Counted from the first letter of the stretch, positions 55,493-64,000 are shown. The stretch is DNA of 64,000 bases from Faecalibacter macacae (GCF_003687725.1 NZ_RDOJ01000014.1:1-64000); one strand, 5' to 3'. The notes: generated by a model from the letters alone, not told the origin. A program made the numbers and translations.

Positions 55493-55522
55493 TAAAAAGC
55501 TCCTTGAAAAGGAGCCTTTTTA
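55493..55522 (-). terminator. Terminator of the enoyl-CoA hydratase gene
   Basis: GCTCCTT (55499-55505) and AAGGAGC (55509-55515) form a 7-bp stem with a GAA loop. The left A run gives the T tail on the minus strand. Confidence 0.8.
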
Positions 55523-55531
55523 ACTAATTTC

Positions 55532-56302
55532 TTATTTAAAATTTGGTTTTCTTTTCTCTACGAAAGCTGTAGTTCCTTCTTTGAAATCATCTTCTTCAAA
55601 AAGGTAACCAAAACTAGCAATTTCGATATCAAATCCATTCGGTTTATCGTAAGAATTTATCGCTGTGATTGCTTGTCCAATTGCAATCGACGAATTTTTA
55701 GTGATTTTACCTGCGATTTCTTTTGCTCTTGCTAATAAATTTGCTTGCTCAACTACTTCATTTACTAAACCAATTTGTTCTGCTCTTTCTGCAGTAAACA
55801 TATCAGCTGTCATAATTGCTTGCATCGCGCGACCTTTCCCAATTAATTTTGGTAAACGTTGTGTTCCTCCATAACCAGGGATTAATCCTAAAGTCACTTC
55901 TGGTAAACCTAATTTTGCATTAGTTGAGGCGATGCGGAAATGTGCAGACATTGCTAATTCTAATCCTCCACCTAAAGCAAATCCATTTACGGCAGCAATT
56001 ACAGGTTTTGTACAATTTTCAATTTTGTTAAAAACACGTTCTTGTCCTTTTGCAGCTAATTGTTTTCCTTCTTCTGCATTAAAACTTGCAAATTCTTTGA
56101 TATCAGCTCCTGCAGCAAACGACTTTTCACCTGCTCCAGTTAAGATAATTACTCGGATATCATCATTCGATTTTACATCATCAAAAAATGAAGATAAATC
56201 ATCTAATATTCCTTTATTTAAAGCATTTAAAGCTTGTGGACGATTTAATGTTACAACTGCTATTTTATTTTCTACTTCTACTAATAAATTCTCGTAAGTC
56301 AT
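55532..56302 (-). CDS. Enoyl-CoA hydratase/isomerase family protein
   Basis: 256 residues, crotonase fold. The oxyanion-hole segments are SFAAGADIKEF (about 61-71) and NGFALGGGLELAM (about 104-116); the catalytic glutamates lie in GGGLELA and LPEVTLGLIPGYGG. The signature GGTQRLPKLIG completes the family. It likely hydrates trans-2-enoyl-CoA in fatty-acid or amino-acid degradation, though crotonase specificity varies. It is a single gene, divergent from the LRR-type gene, with its own terminator. Confidence 0.93.
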   Translation of the reverse strand: MTYENLLVEVENKIAVVTLNRPQALNALNKGILDDLSSFFDDVKSNDDIRVIILTGAGEKSFAAGADIKEFASFNAEEGKQLAAKGQERVFNKIENCTKPVIAAVNGFALGGGLELAMSAHFRIASTNAKLGLPEVTLGLIPGYGGTQRLPKLIGKGRAMQAIMTADMFTAERAEQIGLVNEVVEQANLLARAKEIAGKITKNSSIAIGQAITAINSYDKPNGFDIEIASFGYLFEEDDFKEGTTAFVEKRKPNFK

Positions 56303-56401
56303 TGTTATTTTTTTGTGTGTTTTACAATTTGATTTTATGGATTAAAAATAATGGTTTTTTATTAATTATTACATATTTTTACTCAACACTAATATTGAAT
56401 T

Positions 56402-58504
56402 ATGCTAAAATATTTCACTTTAATCTTAATTACAACTTCCAGTATTTTATTCGGACAAACCGATTCACAAACAGATAAAGATGCTATTATATCTTTATAC
56501 TCAAAATTAAAACGATATCAAGATGGATATTTTAGTCGTCCTTTAAATCAAATATATGGACTAACTACTGAAGTAATTAATAACGAATATAGAGTTACAA
56601 AAATTGATTTACCGTCTAGCGTAAATATTACTAATGGTACAAACGTTTCTATAACTCAAGACTTAGTAACTGATTTACATTCAGATTTAAATCAATTAAC
56701 TGAAATTAAAGAAATAATAATTTCACCTGAAGCTCGATATTCATCAATTGTTAACAATTCTAATTTTAATCAAGATTATAAAGTTGATTTTAATCAACTA
56801 ACCAATTTACAAAAATTAGAAAAATTTGAATTTAATTCTTTTAATAATACGACTGCACCTAAAATAAATGTTATTATTCAAAACAGTAGCTCTATTAACT
56901 CTTTCCCTACATTAAAGATTTTAAATTTATCTAATCTAAAAGAAATTGAAATAAATACAATTTATAATAATATAAATGAATTAAAAATAAGTAGTTCTAA
57001 ATATAATTATAGTCTTTTAGAGAATATTACTGGACCTATAATAAAAAGATTAGAATTAGATCTAGTAAATACAAATATGGAAAATATAGATTTTTACAGA
57101 AATTTTCCAATATTAGAAGATTTGAGTCTTAATAGGATTGAATCTATTTCAAATAATATTTATACAAATACGCTAAAAAAACTTAAACTTAGTGGTGATT
57201 TTTCAAACTTAAGTGATGACATTCAAAACGCATCTCAATTAAATTCTTTAGAAATAAAATCATATAATTTATATTATTTACCTAATTCGTTACACAATTT
57301 AAATAACTTGACATCTTTACACATTACAAGTTATAACGAAAACTTCATAGCTTTAAACAATAGCTTTTCACAAATACCTCAATTAAAGAATTTATATATT
57401 AACACTAATGGTTTTGTTGAAAACATAGCTCTTTTAAACAACTTAAACGAGCTAGAAACACTTAATTTATACATTCCTAAAAATTATGTCTCAAATATAG
57501 ATTTTATTAACCATCCTAATTTAAGAGAATTAGATTACCTAATCAATTATGCTCAATTAAGTAATTTACAATATGATGATTACATTTTGCCCCTAAATAT
57601 TGATCAATTACAACAATTAAAGAGATTATATTTAACTATTGGAAATTCGGCAAATATTAACTTCAATAATTTACAAAATTTAGAAGATGTAAATATTCAT
57701 TACATAAATCCTCATACCTTACCTAAATTAGATTTTAAAAATAATACGAACTTAAAATCATTACAATTTTATGGAAATGGAACTTTTTATTATACAAATA
57801 ACATCATATTACCTACTATAGAATTTGAAAATAATTATTTTAATAATTTAACTAATCTTGAAAAGTTAGTGTATTGGTCAGTTCCTGTAAAAATGAATTT
57901 AACTAATATGTTTGTTCACAACACTAATTTAAAGAATCTTGCATTTAGTTCATTATCTTTAAATCCACCTATAATCAGTGATTTTACTGGAATTTTAAAC
58001 CTATGTAATAATCCAAATGTTAGATTACAAATTTATGATCAAGCACCTATCACAATTGATCTTAGAAACAATATTAATACAACTAAATATTTCACATTAG
58101 AAACCAAATCAAATGTCTCTCCAAACATTATTGTTGATGACATTCCTAATTTCAGAGCAGTAAACGGAAATAATTATTACAATCATCAAACTAATGCGTC
58201 TGAATCATTTAATTTAATAAACTCAAGTGAACCTTGTTCTAGACAAGTATTGAATACTTCAACTATTACAAATCCTATAAGTATTGATATTTATCCTAAC
58301 CCTACAACAGATATTTTATATATTGAAACAAATTCTAATGAGAATTTAATCAAGATTTATAATTTCAATGGACAATTAGTTCAATCTTTAAATTTTAATA
58401 TTAATAAAGGCTCTATAATGGTAGACAATTTAAAACAAGGAATTTATATCATAGAAATAGAAAATCAGAATGGAAAGGTTTCTAAAAAATTTATCAAAAT
58501 TTAA
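56402..58504 (+). CDS. Leucine-rich-repeat surface protein with T9SS C-terminal sorting domain
   Basis: 700 residues. Signal peptide (about 1-18, ending ILFGQ). Residues 60-560 form many irregular leucine/asparagine-rich repeats of about 22-26 residues (for example LTNLQKLEKFEF, FPTLKILNLSNLKEIEI, LNNLTSLHI, IPQLKNLYI), giving an LRR-like solenoid. The last 75 residues (SIDIYPNPTTDILYIET, IKIYNFNGQLV, GIYIIEIENQNGKVSKKFIKI) are a type A type IX secretion C-terminal domain. It is exported and probably anchored at the cell surface, as an adhesin or binding protein. Its stop overlaps the -33 region of the trp promoter. Confidence 0.85.
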   Translation: MLKYFTLILITTSSILFGQTDSQTDKDAIISLYSKLKRYQDGYFSRPLNQIYGLTTEVINNEYRVTKIDLPSSVNITNGTNVSITQDLVTDLHSDLNQLTEIKEIIISPEARYSSIVNNSNFNQDYKVDFNQLTNLQKLEKFEFNSFNNTTAPKINVIIQNSSSINSFPTLKILNLSNLKEIEINTIYNNINELKISSSKYNYSLLENITGPIIKRLELDLVNTNMENIDFYRNFPILEDLSLNRIESISNNIYTNTLKKLKLSGDFSNLSDDIQNASQLNSLEIKSYNLYYLPNSLHNLNNLTSLHITSYNENFIALNNSFSQIPQLKNLYINTNGFVENIALLNNLNELETLNLYIPKNYVSNIDFINHPNLRELDYLINYAQLSNLQYDDYILPLNIDQLQQLKRLYLTIGNSANINFNNLQNLEDVNIHYINPHTLPKLDFKNNTNLKSLQFYGNGTFYYTNNIILPTIEFENNYFNNLTNLEKLVYWSVPVKMNLTNMFVHNTNLKNLAFSSLSLNPPIISDFTGILNLCNNPNVRLQIYDQAPITIDLRNNINTTKYFTLETKSNVSPNIIVDDIPNFRAVNGNNYYNHQTNASESFNLINSSEPCSRQVLNTSTITNPISIDIYPNPTTDILYIETNSNENLIKIYNFNGQLVQSLNFNINKGSIMVDNLKQGIYIIEIENQNGKVSKKFIKI

Positions 58505-58505
58505 T

Positions 58506-58535
58506 TTGCAAAAAATAAAATCCTTTATACATTTG
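58506..58535 (+). promoter_or_regulatory. Promoter of the trp operon
   Basis: TTG (58506-58508), a 19-nt spacer, then TACATTTG (58528-58535), a full TTG/TAnnTTTG match with the same spacing as the tRNA-Arg promoter. The -7 box ends 5 nt before the leader-peptide ATG. Confidence 0.75.
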
Positions 58536-58540
58536 TCCCA

Positions 58541-58603
58541 ATGAAAACATTATTTACAAATAACTGGTGGTGGTTTATCGAGCAACAAAACGTTGATTCG
58601 TAA
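58541..58603 (+). CDS. trpL: trp operon leader peptide with three tandem Trp codons
   Basis: A 20-codon ORF, MKTLFTNNWWWFIEQQNVDS, lies between the trp promoter and trpE. Three consecutive TGG codons (58565-58573) are highly improbable by chance in such a short ORF directly ahead of trp genes, and mark it as an attenuation leader. The stop codon (58601-58603) falls inside the RNA segment that can form the antiterminator. A ribosome that finishes the peptide would mask that segment; one stalled at the Trp codons would not. There is almost no room for a 5' leader before the ATG. It is too short to be a functional protein. Confidence 0.88.
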   Translation: MKTLFTNNWWWFIEQQNVDS

Positions 58604-58660
58604 GACCTCTATGTAGTTATATGTAGGAAAGGCTTGTCGGAATCGACAAGCCTTTTTTTT
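58592..58660 (+). terminator. trp attenuator: intrinsic terminator with overlapping antiterminator
   Basis: Terminator: GGCTTGTCG (58631-58639) and CGACAAGCC (58644-58652), a perfect 9-bp stem with loop GAAT and eight T. Antiterminator: GTTGATTC (58592-58599) pairs with GAATCGAC (58640-58647) with one G-U. Next to it GTAAG (58600-58604) pairs with CTTGT (58633-58637) with two G-U, and CCT (58606-58608) with AGG (58630-58632). Together these give 16 bp with two small bulges. CAAC (58583-58586) can pair with GTTG (58592-58595) as a possible 1:2 hairpin. Alternative pairing was worked out by eye. Confidence 0.85.
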
Positions 58661-58693
58661 GTACCCAATCCAAACATTTTATACCAAAATCCA

Positions 58694-60088
58694 ATGAATT
58701 TAAAATTTAAAATACAAACTGAAACAAGTCTGGGAGATCTAAGAACTCCTGTACAGATGTATTTAAAATTGCGTGATATTTACCCGAACGCTTTATTATT
58801 AGAGAGTTCTGATTATCATTCTAAATCTGATGCAAATTCTTTTATTTGTTTAAATCCAATTGCAACAATTGAAGTAAATAAAGGAATCGTAACTGAATCT
58901 TACCAAAATGGTGAAGAAAAAACATACGCATTACAAGGGCAAGAATTAGCAGAAGTTATCAAGAATTTTGCGCAACAATTTGAAATCAATTCTGACGAAA
59001 AATTAATCATTAACGGACTATTTGGATATATTGGTTGGGATGCTATTCCGTATTTTGAAACAGTAAAATTCACGAACGAAGGAAACGAAGCGACGATTCC
59101 AGAAGTTCGTTATTCATTCTATCAAAACATCATTGTTTTCAATCATTTTCATAACGAAATTCAATATTTAGAATTTCAGAATGAGGAAATAAATTCAAAT
59201 TTTGAAGACATAAAAAATATCATTCGAAACAAAACTTTCGTGGAATATCCTTTCCAAATCGAAAGTAAAATCGAATCTAATTTAACGGATGAGGAATTTA
59301 AAAATATCGTTTCACAATGTAAACAATCTTGTTTCCGTGGCGATGTTTTTCAAATTGTTCCATCAAGACAGTTCAAGCAAAAGTTCTCGGGTGACGAGTT
59401 CAATGTTTATCGCGTATTACGTTCCATCAATCCCTCTCCTTACCTATTTTATTTCGATTATGGAAACTATAAAATTTTAGGTTCTTCACCTGAAGCCCAA
59501 TTGATTGTTCGCGATAATCAAGCACAAATTCACCCGATTGCTGGAACTGTTCGTAGAACCGGTTCACCAGAATTGGATAAAGAATTAACGAATCAATTAA
59601 TTAATGATCCGAAAGAAAACGAAGAACATGTGATGTTAGTTGATTTAGCTCGAAATGATTTAAGTCGAAATTCTACAAATGTTTCGGTTGAATCGTACAA
59701 AGAAATTCAAGTTTTTTCACACGTTATTCACATGGTTTCGAAGGTAATTGCTGATTTAGATCCGAATTTAAATACAATGAAAGTTTTTGCTGATTCTTTT
59801 CCGGCCGGAACACTTTCTGGAGCGCCCAAATTTAAAGCAATGGAATTATTGGATCAGTACGAAAATCAAAACCGTGGAATTTACGGTGGAGCGATTGGAT
59901 ATTTAGGATTTAATGGCGAAATTAATATGGCAATTGCAATTCGTACGTTTGTTAGCAAACAAAATACATTGTATTTCCAAGCAGGCGCAGGAGTAGTTTC
60001 TAAGTCAATCGAAGAAAACGAATTACAAGAAGTTAACCACAAATTAGGCGCTTTACGCAAAGCCATTTTATTAGCACAAAACATTTAA
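58694..60088 (+). CDS. trpE: Anthranilate synthase component I
   Basis: 464 residues from ATG 58694. It converts chorismate plus ammonia (from TrpG) to anthranilate. The tryptophan feedback site LLES is at about 35-38. The chorismate-binding domain shows FQIVPSRQF, GSSPEAQL, HPIAGTVRR, PAGTLSGAPK and YGGAIGYLG. A longer frame exists from a TTG at 58634, but it runs through the attenuator hairpin and adds 20 non-conserved residues, so it is rejected. It is the first structural gene of trpEGDCFB; trpG starts 3 bp after its stop. Control is by attenuation and probably allosteric feedback. Confidence 0.96.
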   Translation: MNLKFKIQTETSLGDLRTPVQMYLKLRDIYPNALLLESSDYHSKSDANSFICLNPIATIEVNKGIVTESYQNGEEKTYALQGQELAEVIKNFAQQFEINSDEKLIINGLFGYIGWDAIPYFETVKFTNEGNEATIPEVRYSFYQNIIVFNHFHNEIQYLEFQNEEINSNFEDIKNIIRNKTFVEYPFQIESKIESNLTDEEFKNIVSQCKQSCFRGDVFQIVPSRQFKQKFSGDEFNVYRVLRSINPSPYLFYFDYGNYKILGSSPEAQLIVRDNQAQIHPIAGTVRRTGSPELDKELTNQLINDPKENEEHVMLVDLARNDLSRNSTNVSVESYKEIQVFSHVIHMVSKVIADLDPNLNTMKVFADSFPAGTLSGAPKFKAMELLDQYENQNRGIYGGAIGYLGFNGEINMAIAIRTFVSKQNTLYFQAGAGVVSKSIEENELQEVNHKLGALRKAILLAQNI

Positions 60089-60091
60089 ACC

Positions 60092-60658
60092 ATGAAAATT
60101 TTAGTTTTAGATAATTACGATTCATTTACATATAATATCGTTCACGCTTTAAAGAAATTCACGAATAATATTGACGTTTTTCGTAACGATGAAATTGCTT
60201 TAGAAGATGTTGAAAAATATGATAAAATTTTACTTTCACCTGGTCCTGGAATTCCGGACGAAGCGAATTTATTAAAACCAATTATTGAGAAATATGCACC
60301 TACAAAATCTATTTTCGGAATTTGCTTAGGTCAACAAGCGATTGGAGAAGTTTTTGGAGGAACTTTATTAAATACGCAAGAAGTTTTTCATGGTGTGCAA
60401 TCAACTATTGAAGTGATTAAATCGGATGAAATTCTTTTCAAAGATTTAGATCTAAATTTAAAAGTTGGTCGTTACCATTCTTGGGTGGTATCTAACGAAA
60501 ATTTTCCTGAAGATTTAGAAATTACGGCTGTTGGTCCAAAAGGTGAAGTAATGGCATTACGTCATAAAACTTATGATGTGCGTGGGGTTCAGTTTCATCC
60601 TGAATCAATCTTAACGCCAGAAGGTGAACAAATGATTGAAAACTGGTTAAAAGCTTAA
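60092..60658 (+). CDS. trpG: Anthranilate synthase component II (glutamine amidotransferase)
   Basis: 188 residues, class I glutamine amidotransferase supplying ammonia to TrpE. Cys78 in GICLGQQ is the nucleophile; His169 and Glu171 in GVQFHPES complete the triad; LSPGPG near residue 48 forms the oxyanion region. It is separate from TrpE and TrpD, not fused. It lies 3 bp after trpE and 3 bp before trpD. In some bacteria such a subunit also serves PabB; that cannot be judged here. Confidence 0.95.
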   Translation: MKILVLDNYDSFTYNIVHALKKFTNNIDVFRNDEIALEDVEKYDKILLSPGPGIPDEANLLKPIIEKYAPTKSIFGICLGQQAIGEVFGGTLLNTQEVFHGVQSTIEVIKSDEILFKDLDLNLKVGRYHSWVVSNENFPEDLEITAVGPKGEVMALRHKTYDVRGVQFHPESILTPEGEQMIENWLKA

Positions 60659-60661
60659 GCG

Positions 60662-61648
60662 ATGAAAAAGTTATTGAATCTATTATTCGAAAATTATACA
60701 CTTTCTGAAGAAGAAGCTTACCAAATTATGGTTGATATTTCTGAATCTAAATATTCTGATATCGAAATTGCTTCTTTCTTAACGGTTTTCAATATGCGAA
60801 ATATTACGTTACCCGAATTAAATGGTTATCGTCGTGCATTATTGGATTTGTGTCATCAAGTAAATATGCCAAATCAAGGTTTAGATATTGTTGGAACTGG
60901 TGGCGATGGAAAAGATACCTTTAATATTTCTACGTTAAGCGCTTTTGTGATTGCTGGAGCTGGCGAAAAAGTGATTAAGCAAGGAAATTACGGAGCTTCT
61001 TCGGTGAGTGGTTCTTCTAATATGTTAGAAAATTTTGGCTATGAATTTTCGAATAATGAAACAAAATTAAATCGTGAATACGACGAAATAGGAATCACAT
61101 TTTTACATGCGCCTTTGTTTCATCCTGCGCTAAAAAAAGTTGCGCCTTTGCGTAAAAGTTTAGGTGTAAAAACATTTTTTAATTTGATGGGACCTTTGGT
61201 TAATCCGGTTCAGCCGACGCATCAAAACTTAGGAACTTTTGATGTGAAAACGGCTCGCTTGTATCATTATGTGATGCAAAATTCGGATAATAAATTTTCG
61301 ATTTCTACAGCTTTAGATGGGTATGACGAAATTTCTTTAACATCGCCAACGAAAGTATATACGAATGAAGGCGAATTTTTGATTCAAAGTCAAGATTTCG
61401 GATTTGAAACAATAAAAGCAGAAGAAATTTCTGGAGGAATTTCAATTGAAGATAATGCTAAAATTTTCCTTTCTGTTTTGAAAAATGAAAGTTCAAAAGC
61501 TCGTAAAAATGTCGTTTTAGCCAATTCAGCTTTAGGTTTAAAAACAATAAATCCAACCAAAGATTTAAAAGAATGTGTAGCAATTGCTGAAGAAAGTTTA
61601 AGCTCTGGAAAAGCGTTCGAAATCTTTAAAAAATTAACCAACCGATGA
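60662..61648 (+). CDS. trpD: Anthranilate phosphoribosyltransferase
   Basis: 328 residues, dimeric enzyme joining anthranilate to phosphoribosyl pyrophosphate. The PRPP motif GTGGDGKDTFNIS spans 78-90. KQGNYGASSVSGSSNMLE and NLMGPLVNP are the other conserved loops. It overlaps trpC by ATGA, so translation is coupled. Length and motifs are normal. Confidence 0.96.
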   Translation: MKKLLNLLFENYTLSEEEAYQIMVDISESKYSDIEIASFLTVFNMRNITLPELNGYRRALLDLCHQVNMPNQGLDIVGTGGDGKDTFNISTLSAFVIAGAGEKVIKQGNYGASSVSGSSNMLENFGYEFSNNETKLNREYDEIGITFLHAPLFHPALKKVAPLRKSLGVKTFFNLMGPLVNPVQPTHQNLGTFDVKTARLYHYVMQNSDNKFSISTALDGYDEISLTSPTKVYTNEGEFLIQSQDFGFETIKAEEISGGISIEDNAKIFLSVLKNESSKARKNVVLANSALGLKTINPTKDLKECVAIAEESLSSGKAFEIFKKLTNR

Positions 61649-62430
61649 AAAATATATTAGATCAAATCGTTGATCAAAAACGAATTGAAATCAAACAAAA
61701 GCAACAACAAACTTCAATTGAAGATTTTAAACAAAGTTCTTTTTTTACACAAAAAGTGAGATCTGCTAAAGCTTCTATTTTAGATCCAAATAAAACTGGA
61801 ATTATTGCCGAATTTAAACGTAAATCGCCTTCGAAAGGTTTCATTAATCAACATGCTAATATAAAAGATGTTGTTTCTGGATATGAACAATTTGGCGCTT
61901 CTGTTGTTTCGGTTTTGACTGATGAAGATTTTTTTGGTGGAAGTTTTGATGATTTAAATGAAGCCAAACAGATTTTAAATATTCCGATTCTTCGAAAAGA
62001 TTTTATTGTGGACGAGTACCAAGTGTACGAAACAAAAGCGATTGGAGCAGATTTGATGTTATTGATTGCTGAATGTTTAACAAAGGATGAAGTATTCAAT
62101 TTAGCGAAATTGGCGAAAGAAATTGGTTTAGAAATTTTGTTGGAAATTCATTCGGAAGATCAATTAGAAAAAGTAAATGAGTTTATTGATTTAATCGGTA
62201 TAAACAACAGAAATTTAAAAACGTTTGAAGTTGATACAGAAAAATCAAAACAGATATTAAAGAAATTGCCTGAAGATTTAATCAAAGTTGCCGAAAGTGG
62301 AATTTCAGATCCAGAAGTAGTGAAAGATTTAAAAGCTGCAGGATTTCAATCCTTCTTAATAGGTGAAAACTTTATGAAAAACGAAAATCCAGGCAATGCA
62401 TTTCAAGAATTTGTAAATCAGATTAAATGA
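61645..62430 (+). CDS. trpC: Indole-3-glycerol phosphate synthase
   Basis: 261 residues, TIM barrel that closes the indole ring from carboxyphenylaminodeoxyribulose phosphate. The catalytic segment IAEFKRKSPSKG (about 54-65) contains Glu and Lys; VLRKDF-type LRKDFIVDEYQV, INNRNLKTFEVD and VAESGIS are also seen. It is separate from TrpF, unlike the fused enterobacterial enzyme. It overlaps trpD and trpF by 4 bp each. Confidence 0.96.
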   Translation: MKNILDQIVDQKRIEIKQKQQQTSIEDFKQSSFFTQKVRSAKASILDPNKTGIIAEFKRKSPSKGFINQHANIKDVVSGYEQFGASVVSVLTDEDFFGGSFDDLNEAKQILNIPILRKDFIVDEYQVYETKAIGADLMLLIAECLTKDEVFNLAKLAKEIGLEILLEIHSEDQLEKVNEFIDLIGINNRNLKTFEVDTEKSKQILKKLPEDLIKVAESGISDPEVVKDLKAAGFQSFLIGENFMKNENPGNAFQEFVNQIK

Positions 62431-63098
62431 AAAGATTTCAAGTAAAAGTTTGTGGAAATAATTCAGTTGAAAACTTTAAAGCTTTAACTAAAATTGAACC
62501 TGATTATGTTGGATTTATATTCTATCCAAAATCTCCTCGATTTATAAAGGATGAAAGCATTTTTGAAATTTTTCCAAATGCAGAACGCGTTGGAGTTTTT
62601 GTAAATGAAAGTGTTGAAAAAATCATTCAAAAAGTAAAACAATTTGAATTGGATGTTGTACAACTTCATGGAGATGAAACGCCATCTTTTTGTCAAGAAT
62701 TAATTGAAGCTAAACATCAACAATTATTAACATCTGAACAGTTTTTAGATTTTAAAATTTGGAAAGCAATTGGCGTTAATGAAACCACTGATTTTGAACA
62801 ATTAAAAGGTTATCAACAAGTTGTTGATAGTTTTGTATTAGACACAAAGTCAACTCAATATGGCGGAAGTGGAAAAAAGTTTGATTGGCAGCTGTTGAAA
62901 AACTATCAGTTATCAACACCCTTTTTATTAAGTGGTGGAATTCAATTAGAAGACGCATTGGTTTTGAAAAATTTCAAACATCCACAATGCATCGGTTTTG
63001 ATATTAACAGTGGTTTTGAAATTGAACCCGGAATCAAAAACATCGAAAAAGTAAAACAATTTATCGACACAATTGATGGTCGAATTGAACAAAATTAA
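62427..63098 (+). CDS. trpF: Phosphoribosylanthranilate isomerase
   Basis: 223 residues, TIM-barrel isomerase before TrpC. The catalytic Cys is in KVCGNN (Cys9; most family members read K-x-CG-x), the general acid Asp in VLDTKS, and LHGDE and LSGGI are conserved. It is slightly longer than the usual 200-210, with an insertion at about 90-110 ([16 protein letters not shown]). It overlaps trpC by ATGA and ends 13 bp before trpB. Confidence 0.94.
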   Translation: MKRFQVKVCGNNSVENFKALTKIEPDYVGFIFYPKSPRFIKDESIFEIFPNAERVGVFVNESVEKIIQKVKQFELDVVQLHGDETPSFCQELIEAKHQQLLTSEQFLDFKIWKAIGVNETTDFEQLKGYQQVVDSFVLDTKSTQYGGSGKKFDWQLLKNYQLSTPFLLSGGIQLEDALVLKNFKHPQCIGFDINSGFEIEPGIKNIEKVKQFIDTIDGRIEQN

Positions 63099-63111
63099 GA
63101 GAACAAACAAA

Positions 63112-64000
63112 ATGAAATATTCAGTAGACGAAAACGGATTTTATGGTGATTTTGGAGGAGCATTTATCCCTGAATTATTACATCATAATTGCGATGAATT
63201 AAAAGCAGCTTTTGATAAATACTTTTATACCGAAGAATTCCAAAGTGAATTCCGTGGCTTATTAAAAGATTACGTTGGACGCCCAAGTCCATTATATTAC
63301 GCACCAAAATTATCTGAAAAATTTGGGACAAATATTCTTTTAAAACGTGAAGATTTAAACCATACAGGAGCACACAAAGTGAACAATACCATCGGACAAG
63401 CTTTGTTAGCTAAGCGAATGGGAAAGACAAAGATTTTAGCTGAAACTGGCGCTGGTCAACACGGTGTAGCAACTGCGACTATTTGTGCTTTATTAGGTTT
63501 AGAATGTACTGTTTTTATGGGCGAAATTGATATTGCTCGTCAGGCGCCAAATGTTGCTCGAATGAAAATGTTAGGTGCTACAGTTGTTGCTGCAACTTCT
63601 GGAAGTAAAACATTAAAAGATGCGACAAACGAAGCTATTCGTTACTGGATTAACAACCCTGAAACCTACTATTTAATTGGATCTGTAGTTGGACCTCATC
63701 CTTATCCAGCGATTGTAGCAGAATTTCAAGCGATTATTTCAGAAGAGATTCGTAAACAATTATTAGAAAAATACGGAAAAGAAACGCCTGATTATGTAAT
63801 TGCTTGTGTTGGTGGAGGAAGTAATGCTGCCGGAGCTTTTTATCATTTTTTAGATGATGAAGAAGTGAAATTAATCGCAGTTGAAGCTGCAGGCTTAGGT
63901 GTAGATTCTGGAGAAACTGCGGCTACAATGCAAAAAGGTTCAGAAGGAATTATTCACGGAAGTAAAACCATGTTGATGCAAGATGAAGATGGACAAATTG
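63112..64000 (+). CDS. trpB: Tryptophan synthase beta subunit, 3' end missing
   Basis: The frame from ATG 63112 stays open to the window end, giving 296 of about 395 residues. The PLP lysine is Lys89 in HTGAHKVNN, Glu111 in AETGAGQHG is the catalytic acid, and GGGSNAAG binds the phosphate. TrpB condenses indole with serine. The start is preceded by AAGAGAACAAACAAA, purine-rich. It is the sixth gene of the operon. Whether a trpA follows is not visible here; one trpA lies at 36.8 kb. Confidence 0.95.
   Translation, partial: MKYSVDENGFYGDFGGAFIPELLHHNCDELKAAFDKYFYTEEFQSEFRGLLKDYVGRPSPLYYAPKLSEKFGTNILLKREDLNHTGAHKVNNTIGQALLAKRMGKTKILAETGAGQHGVATATICALLGLECTVFMGEIDIARQAPNVARMKMLGATVVAATSGSKTLKDATNEAIRYWINNPETYYLIGSVVGPHPYPAIVAEFQAIISEEIRKQLLEKYGKETPDYVIACVGGGSNAAGAFYHFLDDEEVKLIAVEAAGLGVDSGETAATMQKGSEGIIHGSKTMLMQDEDGQI

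Noticed and set aside
56188-56478. Plus-strand frame spanning the spacer and the start of the LRR gene
   Set aside because: Overlaps the real start of the LRR protein in another frame and is antisense to the hydratase gene; no recognisable domain.
58634-58693. TTG-initiated N-terminal extension of trpE
   Set aside because: It is the attenuator hairpin and its T run; the conserved TrpE sequence starts at ATG 58694.

Overview
This is an AT-rich window from a member of the Bacteroidota, most likely a flavobacterium of the Weeksellaceae type (Empedobacter-like); the genus is a guess. The evidence is two tandem SusC/SusD pairs, a protein with a type IX secretion C-terminal domain, -7 promoter boxes of the form TAnnTTTG, little Shine-Dalgarno sequence, a monomeric NADP isocitrate dehydrogenase and a mevalonate-pathway gene. 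No rRNA, insertion sequence, prophage or CRISPR array was seen. The ends cut through apbE (left) and trpB (right).

Layout. 1-7.9 kb holds housekeeping genes: apbE, an acetyltransferase, radC, hisS, a PfkB kinase, tRNA-Arg(ACG), rraA, a short-chain dehydrogenase and a YjjG-like phosphatase. 8-19 kb is a surface-polysaccharide region made of two convergent, tightly coupled gene groups. The plus-strand group has two flippases, an AsnB-type amidotransferase, a glycosyltransferase and a methyltransferase. The minus-strand group has a polysaccharide deacetylase-like protein, a FemAB/GNAT-like acyltransferase, a multi-pass membrane protein and a metzincin lipoprotein. recF, a DciA-like gene and a YheT-like hydrolase follow. 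21.5-31 kb carries two SusC/SusD pairs whose SusC genes share a conserved 5' module. 31.4-36.8 kb has a TonB receptor with a DUF5689-like lipoprotein, divergent from a secreted nuclease/phosphatase-fold protein that abuts trpA.

37.6-45.3 kb holds tyrS, corA, an epimerase-like gene, mvaD, a DUF4184 membrane protein, and a possible deoxynucleotide-catabolism group (EEP protein, Lrp/AsnC regulator, deoC). 45.4-56.3 kb holds icd, a small unknown gene, a 33-codon remnant of a secreted-protein gene, a 1140-residue outer-membrane-type protein with a GT9 glycosyltransferase, a dehydrogenase with two tandem SH3-like paralogues, and an enoyl-CoA hydratase. A leucine-rich T9SS cargo protein precedes the trpEGDCFB operon.

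The most striking signal is ahead of trpE. A 20-codon leader ORF contains three consecutive Trp codons. It is followed by a perfect intrinsic terminator, and an alternative 16-bp pairing overlaps that terminator. This is a complete candidate transcription attenuator. trpA is not directly in this operon but lies about 21 kb away. A second recurrent pattern is a -7 promoter box ending only 4-5 nt before a start codon (yjjG, recF, mvaD, trp leader), which suggests leaderless mRNAs.
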